Shown: in pieces, positions 1 to 8,303 of the stretch
Position numbering within the stretch: the stretch's first letter is position 1
Layout: the number at the start of each line of letters is the position of its first letter
Origin: Batillaria attramentaria
Taxonomy: Eukaryota; Mollusca; Gastropoda; Batillariidae
DNA length: 64,000 nt
Direction of reading: 5' to 3'
Assembly: GCA_018292915.2 (NCBI GenBank)
Contig: JACVVK020000037.1
Span: 1,896,501 to 1,960,500 of the forward strand
Notes under the pieces: model-generated
Database searches by the model: none
Told to the model about the DNA's origin: nothing
What the model saw: only the letters and a program-made list of their open reading frames with translations
Made by a program: the position numbers and the translations under genes

Positions 1-364
1 AATGCTGCGTAGACAAAAAACCTTTACGAACCAGGACGTTGCCCGAAAAAAGTGAAAAGCGGGAGGGGGGGGAAGGGGGCAATCAGAGGAGCGGACAGCC
101 TTCGGTCCGCAAAAACAGAAGTTCTCTGTTGGGTGGGATGAAGGAGAGAGCACTAAGAGGGGTAGGGGGAGAGGTAGGGGAAGGGGGGGGGGGCAAGACC
201 ATGGCTTTGCCCCCCCCCCCCCTCTTGCCATAGTCACCTGATTTTCCAGGGGGGGGGGGGGGCAAAAAGACACTCTTGCCCCCCCCCCTTCTTGGGTACA
301 GGGGGGGGGGCAGCTACCCCCCTGCCCCCCCCCCCCCCCCCCCCCCCGGTTCCGGCGCCCCTGC
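1..364. repeat. Low-complexity G/C homopolymer tract
   Basis: Runs of ten or more G or C (for example near 184-194, 210-221, 250-262, 301-310 and 325-348) dominate this stretch. Short open frames across it encode only Pro/Gly-rich low-complexity peptides and are not credible genes. Homopolymer lengths of this kind are error-prone in sequencing and assembly. I see nothing else here. Confidence 0.7.
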
Positions 365-900
365 TATGCCTATTGCAGACGCACGCTCCTGGCTTTGCCC
401 TCAAAGATTTCGTCACTAAGTTTCTGCACACCGACTTTTCATCTTTTAAATCATGGATCGTCAGTTTTAAGCCCTGGCTCCAATGTTCTCACGTTCCACA
501 ACAGAGCATTAAAGATACTAACTCAGTAATGCTACCGCCATTAATAGGCTTTCAATGGGGAGAATTCTGCAGTGTCAGTTTCAAGTTGGGATAGCTGCGC
601 TTGTGACTACGACTGCGCTCTCCAGATAGTCTATTATTTATTTGAGGTCAGTAGGCGGCCTTCGAATGACTCAAAGCACACTTACGCCTGATGGCCAATA
701 TAACAAGGAAAACTCAGCCGTGTTGTCCTTGTCGAAAGGGGGCTGGACTCTGGAATCCAGGTCCATTCCATGTTAGAACATCATCTCAGTAAGCGTTCTA
801 AAATGGGTCCATTCGTGTCACAATAGCCGCCACCGACTTAAACTGATCAGCTGAACACAAGCCTGTCTGTGCATATATTTGTGCATGTGTCTTATAGTGG

Positions 901-1650
901 TGTAACCGGGTGTCAGGAGTCCGGTTAATGCAGGGAGGCAAACACAGAGGTCGCTATGACGTGAGTTTTACAGGAAAACAACAAGCATGGTACAAAACAA
1001 ACGCAGTCCAGTCACGCGCGGCAGGGCTGAGAGCGAGACTGTGAGCGTGCAGCGAACCGTGCCTCGCGGCTCTTTATATGCGCCCAGCACGGCCCGCAAA
1101 GAAGGCAACGGCCGCTCGCAGCAGAAAAGAGGCAAGATGCACGCGTAGCGGCGAAATCTGTGTTTGTTAGCACACAGAAAACTAACGATAGCGGGCGCCG
1201 GTAATACGACAGCTACAAACTTCAAACAAATTGCATTCAAAAGAGCGTGAAAAGTACATTAACACTATAATAGTTTAAGATCTCATCAAAAACACAGGCA
1301 ATTTTCTATCGCCGATTAAGGAGCGTAAAGGCAGGGACCACGCATTCCGAGCGAAAATGGCAAAATACACCCGTTAAACTACAAAACAGCGCTAAAAACA
1401 AAACATGATTAGAAAGTACAAACTCTTCCGAAACTACTATAGTTTACATGATGACTTTAGGCTAAGTGACTGCGGAGATATTTAGCACTAAATGGACACA
1501 AACACAACCAATTGGCACATGAGCTATCGTGGTTCCGCAACGCTGCACGCGTGCGGCCAGCCTACAGCCGAACAAAGCCTGCGGCACACAGCTGGCCGGA
1601 GAACCTAGGGTAGTGGGCGAGAGGGTCTAAACCACTCGGCTACATCGGTG
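901..1650 (+). repeat. Dispersed LTR-like repeat, copy 1
   Basis: The block begins TGTAACCGGGTGTCAGG and recurs at 11882 (inside the segmental duplication) and, more diverged, at 39184. The TG start, a TATA-like element (CTTTATATGCGCCC) and the ~0.7 kb length resemble a solitary LTR. I could not fix the 3' end or a target duplication, so the class is uncertain. The 90-residue frame on the minus strand inside it has no recognisable domain. Confidence 0.45.
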
Positions 1651-1770
1651 TGATGCTAGACTGACACCACCAATTAAAAACAGTCCAGAACGACCTATGA
1701 GAAAATCAGTGGTAGTATTACTAAGTCCCTTTACTTACTTTTCACTATTTTCTTGCTGGCATTGTTTCAG

Positions 1771-2076
1771 GTTGACCACCCCAGCCCTACCACACGCCGC
1801 CTGGCGAGAGCCGAGAGACGCACAAAACAGCTGGTGGTCGCAGTGTCCGTCCCAGCCATCCTCAAATACATCCTGGTGCAAACTGGCAACATCTATATGG
1901 CGACCGCACAGAGGCCCAGCGACCAAGCTTTCAACATCTGTCGCGACTTTGTGGTCATCCTGTCAGCATCAATCAACGTTGTGTTTTATTCCTTCTTTGG
2001 AGATGGGTTTAGGAGCAGCCTGGCAGCACTGCGGGACAGAAGTTTTCAATTGTTTAACTCTTTTCCTACCAAGTAA
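1771..2076 (+). CDS. Extra terminal exon of a GPCR paralogue (TM6-TM7), upstream copy
   Basis: After a pyrimidine-rich acceptor ending TTTCAG at 1770, this 306-bp frame encodes 101 residues plus TAA. It covers transmembrane helices 6 and 7, including an NVVFY motif in the NPxxY position and a short C-tail. It is the duplicate of the last exon (12935-13240) of the receptor at 8304; the visible protein difference is VQTGN versus LHTGN. No matching first exons lie to its left in the window. It is either the last exon of a tandem paralogue that begins before the window, or an orphan exon carried by the duplication. The frame is intact, so recent origin or continued constraint are both possible. 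Confidence 0.65.
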   Translation, partial: VDHPSPTTRRLARAERRTKQLVVAVSVPAILKYILVQTGNIYMATAQRPSDQAFNICRDFVVILSASINVVFYSFFGDGFRSSLAALRDRSFQLFNSFPTK

Positions 2077-2258
2077 GTTTGGAGTTGTGCACCAGTGGCC
2101 TCACAAAATAAAACCAAAAAAAAACAATATCCATAATTAATTTATGTCCGCATGGATTTAAATTTGGCCTAGTTGGAGTGTTGCAAAATGATTATACTCG
2201 TGTTTGATGCAGTCAGAACCGCTAAGGAACCGTATATCTTGCCTGACTTTCGCATTAA

Positions 2259-2660
2259 TGATCTAAGCTCCCAACAAAAAGCTTTCCGAAGTGTCACAGT
2301 GAAAAAAATTTACAGAGTCGACCGTGCAAGCACAGTCAACTCTGTCACAGTTGCAGAGTTTTCAGCGCTTCGGGGACCCTTATGAAACCAGAGCACGAGT
2401 TTGCCGTGACATTATTTGGCTTTTGGTCAGTGAGCGAGACACATCGCTACAGTGTCCAGCGGATGTTGAGTGCTGCACGATCTTTCTCGCTCAATGTCAA
2501 AACGCAAACTGGGCTGTGAAATCAGGCTGCCCTTGGCTTTTATTGGGGTTTCGGGGACGCTGAAAACTCTGCAACTGTGACAGAGTTGACTGTGCTTGCA
2601 CGGTCGACTCTGTAAAAATTTTTCACACTTCGGAAAGCTTTTTGTTGGGAGCTTAGATCT
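2259..2660. mobile_element. 402-bp fold-back MITE with TTAA target duplication (copy 1)
   Basis: Two inverted arms of roughly 115 bp (about 2259-2379 and 2543-2660) begin TGATCTAAGCTCCC and, read inward from the right, AGATCTAAGCTCCC. The element is bounded by TTAA at 2255-2258 and 2661-2664. TTAA targets point to a piggyBac- or Kolobok-like transposase in trans. A related flanking sequence at 41395-41668 appears to lack the element, which supports these boundaries. Short open frames on the arms are by-products of the repeat. Confidence 0.7.
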
Positions 2661-3343
2661 TTAAGGACCAAAAGTGAAAGAGTCAAAAACATGGAATACT
2701 CGTGCGCGGTACACGAAATGTGTATGAAAGCATGAAAGAACAGAATCATACTGTTGTTTAATGGTGTTTGTTGCTATGCATAGTATGGATATTTAGTCGA
2801 GTGTTCAGTCCATATCAGTGTAATTTTGACTTGTTCATAGACTTTGTTTTTCTTATAAGCTTGACCCGCATCACTGAGTCAGTGATGTCAGTTTAGTTAC
2901 AGGAGTGACAGGAGTTTTGTACTTTCTTTGTGAAAGAGCAAATGTGTGCGGCTGAGGACAAAATGTGTTAACTAGCGTTTGTTAATTGTTGTTGTTGTTG
3001 TTCGGTTGTTGTTGTTGTTGCTTTAATCGCAACTGCTGAGTTAGCTCCTTTAACTTATGCGACCACTGAATGTTCTTGGGCACTGAGGGCCTTAAATCAT
3101 CGCCAGCACCGAAGTGCCAGCAGGACTGAATCGATAAAATATTTTAACCTTGAGCATCAAGTTAGCATACAATAAAATACTCTGACTTGACTGGGTTGAT
3201 TCATGGCGTGAAATACTCTTGACTTGATTGGGTTGATTCATGGCGTGACTGAAATTGTCACGAAACGCACGTTATGGTGGGGGGGGGGGGGACTATCCTA
3301 TGAGGACAAGCGAACAGCCCAGATGAATGTACATGTAATTCAC

Positions 3344-4481
3344 TAACTACTAGCTGGCTCCGTCTTTGATATCACCCTATGTGGTGGAAAAAGACGTTAA
3401 ACCCCCAAACACCCACCCAGCCACCCACCCTCTTGTACTGATTTTTCTTGCATATTTCATACTTCATTTTCACTTGTTATTTTATTGAATGTTTGTCTAC
3501 TTCAGTAAACGTTTAGCCTCGTAACTGTTACCATAACAATAGATTATTATTATTATTATTATTCGCATTAATTTAAAAATCTTCAAACTGAAAGTGCTGG
3601 CCATGCACCTTGGTTCAGCGTCTGACACCCCCCCCCCCCCCCACCCTTCAAACCCCCTCCACCCCCCCCCCCCCCCAAAAAAAAAGACGGAAACTGCAAC
3701 TTACTACTGAGTTCTGCTTCTTTGTCAGTGAAGTGCCAAGGCTACACACCGGTAATAGCTTCCGGGGCATGTAGTAAGAATTCCGCTAAATATAGTCTGA
3801 AACTTTTGCTTGCTTTAAAAAAAAATTTTGTGTGTGAAAAATGGCAGTTTGGGGGCGTTTATTGGTTTGGTGAGTAAGATCCATGCCAGGTGAGTTTGAC
3901 AACACTGAAAATGAGCCTTTGTTTTGGCCCAGCCTGTGGACTACTTGTGTTCATGCGCAGCTGTGTATCTTGGCTGACTGGCTAGCAGACGCCAGAGGAG
4001 TGAGGGGGTAGGGGGTCGCTGCAGTCATTGCAAAGAAACGGAACATTGGAATTTCTTTAAAATCAGCCCACACTTGACTCTCTGGCTGCTCTGTGCGTGG
4101 GAATTTTTTTGTGAATTTTGATGCGTTGGAAGGGTGTTGCGTAGAGCGTTTTATTCAATAGGAGAATATAGTGTTTTCCTTGATATAAGCATCTCCGGTA
4201 CGTAGCCCAAGTTCCCTTGGCGCGGCGCCCGGCACAGCACAGGCAGAATCATTAGTCAGTTCCGGATACTGTCTAACGCCACTTCCAGCCTGCCCCGCCC
4301 CGGCAAACAGAGCGAGCACGCCGTGCTCCCTGAAAAAAAACAAAAAAACCCCCCAAAAACCCTGACATATACTTATAAGATCCTTCGCTAGGAAACACTC
4401 TCCCTTGAAAGCCCGCCAACTCAGTGGCGAAACTGATAAGGCTGGCTCAGTACAGGCAGAGCTGATCCAGACAGTTTTAAA
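3344..4481. other. Gene-free stretch with SINE tail and homopolymers
   Basis: No coding region is supported. About 3355-3420 matches the tail of the tRNA-derived SINE family seen complete at 17592-17770 (GATATCACCC, GTGGTGGAAAAAG, GTTAAAC and AAACACCCA signatures). C-rich and A-rich homopolymers lie at 3627-3690. The rest is unassigned. Confidence 0.5.
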
Positions 4482-4523
4482 CCGGTGTAGCATCCGGTCC
4501 GGTCCCCCCTCTGAAGTTTTAGT

Positions 4524-7500
4524 TTAATCCTCTTTATTCCCTGGGGAACATAGGGCTGCAACCACACTCCGCCAGCGCACTCGGTTCTGGGACGCCCTCT
4601 TTAGTTCGGCCCACGTCGTTCCGGCGGCCTTGGCTTCAGCGTCCGTACTCCTCCGCCAGGTCTGCTTCGGTCGGCCCACTTTGCGCTTTCCCTGGGGGTT
4701 CCAATCAAGGGACTGCCTGGTGACATTTGATGTTGACTTTCGCAGAGTGTGTCCGATCCATCCCCATTTCCTTTTCTTGATCTCCTGCTCGATGGGGACC
4801 TGTCTTGTTCCCTCCCAGAGGTCTTGGTTGGTGATCACCAGTGGGTATCTGATGTTGAGAATGTTGCGGAGGCATCTGTTGATGAAGGTTTGCAGCTTGT
4901 GGGAGCTTGTCTTGGTGGTGCGCCATGTCTCCGAGCCATAGAGTAGGACCGACTTCACATTTGAGTTGAAGATCCGGATCTTGTTTCGCAGGGATAGGGC
5001 TGTGGATCTCCAGATGGGGCGCAGAGTGCGAAAGGCATGTCTGGCTTTGTTGGTGCGGCTCTTGATGTCCTCGTCCGTTCCTCCATCCTTGCTGACAACG
5101 CTGCCGAGGTAGATGAACTTGTCCACCTCTTTGATGTCTTCCTGGTGCAGCTGGATGGGGTCGTGCTGTTTGTGGTTGACTCTCATGACTTCGGTCTTGC
5201 TGATGTTGATCTTGAGGCCGGTCTTCTCAGCTTCTTCGGCGACTCTGTTCAGCTTCTCCTGCGCATCTTGTTGTTTGTGGGAGAGGAGGGCGATATCGTC
5301 CGCGAAATCCAGGTCCTCGAGCTGTTTGCTGAAGGTCCACTGGATCCCTGTCCTCTTGCCGTCGGTGGCTTGCCTCATGACCCAGTCGACCACCATCAGG
5401 AAGATTGTGGGTGAGAGGATGCAGCCTTGACGAACGCCGGTCCGTACTGTGAATGGCTCTGTCAGTTTCCCGTTGTGGATTACCTGGCAGGTGGCATCTT
5501 CGTACAGCTGTCGGATGATGCTGACAAACTTTGGTGGAAAACCGTAGTGAGACATCAGCTTCCAGATGACCTCCCTGTCAACACTGTCGAACGCCTTCTG
5601 GAAGTCAACGAAGGTGCTGTACAGGGGGGTCTGCCACTCCAGGGACTGCTCGATGATGATCCTCATCGTGGCTATGTGATCAGTGCAGGATCGGTCGTTG
5701 CGGAATCCTGCCTGTTCCTCCCGGAGTGTCTTGTCCAGCGCGGTCTTCAGCCTCTCCAGGATGATCCTGGTAAGAACCTTCCCTGGTATGGACAGGAGCA
5801 TGATGCCTCGCCAGTTGCTACAGGATGAGAGGTCCCCTTTCTTTGGCAGCTTTACCAGGTGTCCCTTCTTCCAGTCTTGTGGCACGCTCTCGCTCTCCCA
5901 GATCTTCCTCAGGAGCGGGTGCAGCATGTCGGTGGAGGTCTGGATGTCGGCCTTGAGGGCTTCTGGTGGTATGCCGTCGGGGCCTGCTGCTTTGCCAGAC
6001 TTGAGGGACTTGATGGCTTTGATGATCTCTGTCTTGGTAGGGGGGTTGGTGCTGATATCGAGTAGCTGGGCTGCCGGTGGTATGTCTGGTGGGACTGGTG
6101 GTGGAGGCCTGTTGAGCGTTTCCTTAAAGTGTTCAGCCCACCTTGTCCTTTGGTCTTCCTCTTTGGTGATGATTTGTCCGTTCTTGTCTTTGACTGGTCT
6201 GGTGGGGTTGTTCTTTTTCCCAGAGAGTGTCCTTGTTATTTCGTAGAGCCGTTTCATGTTCCGTTGTCCTGCTGCTGTTTCTGCTTCTTCTGTGAGGTCG
6301 TTGATGAAGTTCCTCTTGTCGTTCCTTGCGCTCCTCTTGACCTGCCGGTTGGCGTCCCAGTATTGAGCCTGCAGGTCGCGCTTGTCGTCTTGGTCGTCAG
6401 TGTGGTTGATCAGGTCTTTCAGGCGTTTCCTCTCTGTGATGAGGTCCCAGGTGTCAGATGTAAGCCACTCTTTGTGTTGTCTCGTCTTCTTTCCCAGCAC
6501 TTCCCTGCATGTTGCTGTCCAGGTTTCTCGCAGGTCATGCCAGTGCTCCTCGATTGTCTCTTCAGGTAGTGTGTCGAGAGCACTGAATCTGTTCCTCAGC
6601 TCACATCTGAAGGCGTTGGTCTTGACGCTCTCCTTCAGACTGTGCACGTTGTACTTGTGGGATGGTCTGTCCGCCTGGTCTCTGTAGGCCTTCAGCTTGA
6701 TCTTGATCGCTGCAATGACGAGGTGATGGTCTGAGGCTGCATCAGCTCCCCGCTTTGCTCGGACGTCCAGCAAGCTTCTTCGCCACTTCCTGCCGATGGT
6801 GATGTGGTCGATCTGGTTTACAGTTCTTCCGTCCGGTGATGTCCAGGTGGTTTTGTGGATGGTCTTGTGGGGGAAGATGGTGCCTCCGATGACCAGGTCG
6901 TTGGTGGTGCAGAATTCTGTGAAGAGCTCTCCGTTCTCGTTCTGTGTCCCTGTTCCGTGTTTGCCCATGATGAGTTCTCTGTCTGTGTTGTCGGTGCCCA
7001 CTTTGGCGTTGAGGTCTCCCATGAGGATCTTCAGGTCTCTTCTCGGTGCTTTGTCGAGGACGGCTTGGAGCTGCTCGTAGAAGTTCTCCTTTTCTTCCTC
7101 GTCCGCCACGTTGGTGGGGGCGTAGCACTGGAGGATGGTGACTTTCCTGCCCTTAGAGTTGAATCTGGCGCTCAGGATCCTTGGTGACACTGGTTCCCAG
7201 GACAGTAGTGCTTGTGTTGCTTCAGGTGTCATCAGCAACGCTACTCCGTGCATGTGTGGCTGGCCGTCTTCGTGTCCAGAGTAGAGGATGGTGTCTCCGG
7301 AGGTGAGTCGTGTGCGTCCTGTTCCTGTCCATCTTGTCTCGCATAGGCCGAGCAGCTTCAGATTGTATCTATGCATTTCTTGACTCACTTGTGCTGTCTT
7401 TCCTGTTTCATATAGGGTTCGGATGTTCCAGGTCCCTATCCTGGCTTTGGTCTTGGCCGTCAGAAGAGTAGTCGGCGCACTGGCTTCCCGAGGGCTTTCA

Positions 7501-7547
7501 CCAGCTCGCGTCATGCGCTCTACTAGAGAGGACTCTTCCTGGACCAA
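4524..7547 (-). CDS. RTE-type endonuclease-reverse transcriptase
   Basis: This 1007-residue protein is the only ORF of the LINE and would carry out target-primed reverse transcription. An APE-like endonuclease occupies about residues 36-285: TWNIRT (39-44), catalytic Glu in CETRW (Glu70), GDLN (177-180), QIDHI (245-249) and SDHH (272-275). All expected catalytic residues are present. The reverse transcriptase spans about 560-820, with DFQKAFDSVD (648-657), the GVRQG block (704-708), the FADD catalytic motif (748-751) and YLGS (813-816). The C-terminus has the [10 protein letters not shown] and RVRW blocks common in this group. There is no RNase H or gag-like ORF, as expected for RTE. Assignment to RTE rather than a sister clade is from motif memory. 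Confidence 0.9.
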   Translation of the reverse strand: MVQEESSLVERMTRAGESPREASAPTTLLTAKTKARIGTWNIRTLYETGKTAQVSQEMHRYNLKLLGLCETRWTGTGRTRLTSGDTILYSGHEDGQPHMHGVALLMTPEATQALLSWEPVSPRILSARFNSKGRKVTILQCYAPTNVADEEEKENFYEQLQAVLDKAPRRDLKILMGDLNAKVGTDNTDRELIMGKHGTGTQNENGELFTEFCTTNDLVIGGTIFPHKTIHKTTWTSPDGRTVNQIDHITIGRKWRRSLLDVRAKRGADAASDHHLVIAAIKIKLKAYRDQADRPSHKYNVHSLKESVKTNAFRCELRNRFSALDTLPEETIEEHWHDLRETWTATCREVLGKKTRQHKEWLTSDTWDLITERKRLKDLINHTDDQDDKRDLQAQYWDANRQVKRSARNDKRNFINDLTEEAETAAGQRNMKRLYEITRTLSGKKNNPTRPVKDKNGQIITKEEDQRTRWAEHFKETLNRPPPPVPPDIPPAAQLLDISTNPPTKTEIIKAIKSLKSGKAAGPDGIPPEALKADIQTSTDMLHPLLRKIWESESVPQDWKKGHLVKLPKKGDLSSCSNWRGIMLLSIPGKVLTRIILERLKTALDKTLREEQAGFRNDRSCTDHIATMRIIIEQSLEWQTPLYSTFVDFQKAFDSVDREVIWKLMSHYGFPPKFVSIIRQLYEDATCQVIHNGKLTEPFTVRTGVRQGCILSPTIFLMVVDWVMRQATDGKRTGIQWTFSKQLEDLDFADDIALLSHKQQDAQEKLNRVAEEAEKTGLKINISKTEVMRVNHKQHDPIQLHQEDIKEVDKFIYLGSVVSKDGGTDEDIKSRTNKARHAFRTLRPIWRSTALSLRNKIRIFNSNVKSVLLYGSETWRTTKTSSHKLQTFINRCLRNILNIRYPLVITNQDLWEGTRQVPIEQEIKKRKWGWIGHTLRKSTSNVTRQSLDWNPQGKRKVGRPKQTWRRSTDAEAKAAGTTWAELKRASQNRVRWRSVVAALCSPGNKED

Positions 7548-7644
7548 GTTGCGTTGTAGATCTGTGGTTGTAGTTTCTGTAACGTGTTCTTTTTTAAAGA
7601 GTTGGGTTGTTAGCCCTACTCAAACCCCCAACCTGGAGGACCAG

Positions 7645-7791
7645 TGAGTGCGCTTCGTCTGACCTCTACCCTTCGACCTGTCCAGCATGGGTGGCCCTAC
7701 CAGGAGACGAATCTCCCGCCGGCATAGCTCTCGGGGTCATGGAGACACGCAAGCCCCATCTCCAACGGCAAGGATGCACTCATCGATGGGG
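7645..7791 (-). ncRNA. Predicted HDV-like self-cleaving ribozyme at LINE element 1 5' end
   Basis: Numbering from the first LINE base (7791), nt 1-7 pair with 32-38 (P1, 7 bp). Nt 10-16 (TGAGTGC) pair with GCACTCA at 7651-7645 (P2, 7 bp). Nt 18-20 pair with 29-31 (P3), closing an 8-nt loop TTGCCGTT. P3 abuts P1 as in hepatitis-delta-type ribozymes. A large P4 domain follows, then a conserved CAGACGAA that would supply the catalytic C, two nucleotides and the P2 3' strand. Predicted cleavage falls exactly at the target-duplication/LINE boundary. Such ribozymes are known at the 5' ends of RTE and R2 elements. P1.1 is not obvious to me; activity is untested. Confidence 0.65.
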
Positions 7792-7891
7792 CCCCTCTGA
7801 AGTAGTCCCCCGAAACTTCTCTAAGCAAAGTGTTGTAGCGTTTTATTTACATTTTAATTTCTTATAAGTGTCAGGAACATTTCTAGATCAG

Positions 7892-7892
<1 letters not shown>

Positions 7893-7948
<56 letters not shown>
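7893..7948. repeat. (GT)n microsatellite
   Basis: About 28 GT units lie between the LINE/TIR complex and the receptor gene. It is inside the interior of the split TIR element. Confidence 0.95.
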
Positions 7949-7949
<1 letters not shown>

Positions 7950-8303
7950 CTCTGAATATAACTGTTGTCTGATACACATAAAAAGCAACAAATAAACAAA
8001 CAAAACACCGTCTCCAGGCTCACCCATACAGCAACAATAAATACAGGATTCTCGAATTTCAACTCAGAAAAATGTCATCTAACATCGTGGATGAATTTAG
8101 GTTTATTTCTTTGCAAGGGGGGACCATTATAGAGCAGTTTTTGCCAAGAATTGGTCCCCCGGGGGACTACTTCAGAGGGGGGACCGGACCGGATCCTACA
8201 CCGGCAAAAGCGAAGTTTCACTCACTTGTTCGCGACAGTGAAAGATCCATCGGCAGTGTTCAGTCAGTCAGTCAGTGTCCATCTTGAGTAATTCACGTCC
8301 ATC

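Larger units (their letters stand above)
365..3343 (+). repeat. Upstream copy of a ~3 kb segmental duplication
   Basis: This block matches 11346-14512 almost base for base in the same orientation. The match begins at a shared TATGCCTATTG and ends at a shared ATGTAATTCAC, after which the sequences differ completely. It carries an LTR-like repeat (from 901), a receptor terminal exon (1771-2076), its 3' flank and a 402-bp fold-back element. The downstream copy is about 188 bp longer, mostly from one MITE insertion. Only scattered single-base and small indel differences are visible, so the duplication is recent. Confidence 0.9.
4518..7791 (-). mobile_element. Full-length RTE-type non-LTR retrotransposon (element 1)
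   Basis: The element is flanked by a 12-bp target-site duplication CCCCTCTGAAGT (4506-4517 and 7792-7803). It is read on the minus strand: a 5' leader with a predicted self-cleaving ribozyme, a single 1007-codon ORF and a very short 3' tail. A complete 5' end, an uninterrupted ORF and a perfect target duplication indicate a recent, possibly active copy. It inserted inside the inverted repeat of an older DNA transposon. Confidence 0.9.
4482..8204. mobile_element. TIR element (~0.45 kb) split by a later LINE insertion
   Basis: The right end (8161-8204) is a 44-bp arm whose reverse complement matches the left end, 4482-4517 continued at 7804-7811, with one mismatch (CCGGTGTAGSATCCGGTCC...). The left arm is interrupted by the RTE LINE at 4518-7791, which duplicated the 12 bp CCCCTCTGAAGT. 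Without the LINE the element would be about 0.44 kb with long terminal inverted repeats, a non-autonomous DNA transposon. Its own target duplication is not clear. The right arm ends 99 bp before the receptor start codon, so the insertion complex forms the receptor's upstream region. Confidence 0.7.

Noticed and set aside
968..1240. 90-codon minus-strand frame repeated at 11993-12250
   Set aside because: It is shared only because of the segmental duplication, and the third repeat copy (39242-39508) does not keep the same protein.
5037..7187. Several 100-190-codon plus-strand frames opposite the first LINE ORF
   Set aside because: Antisense shadows of the long minus-strand ORF, which has all domain motifs; the same applies to 43265-46136.
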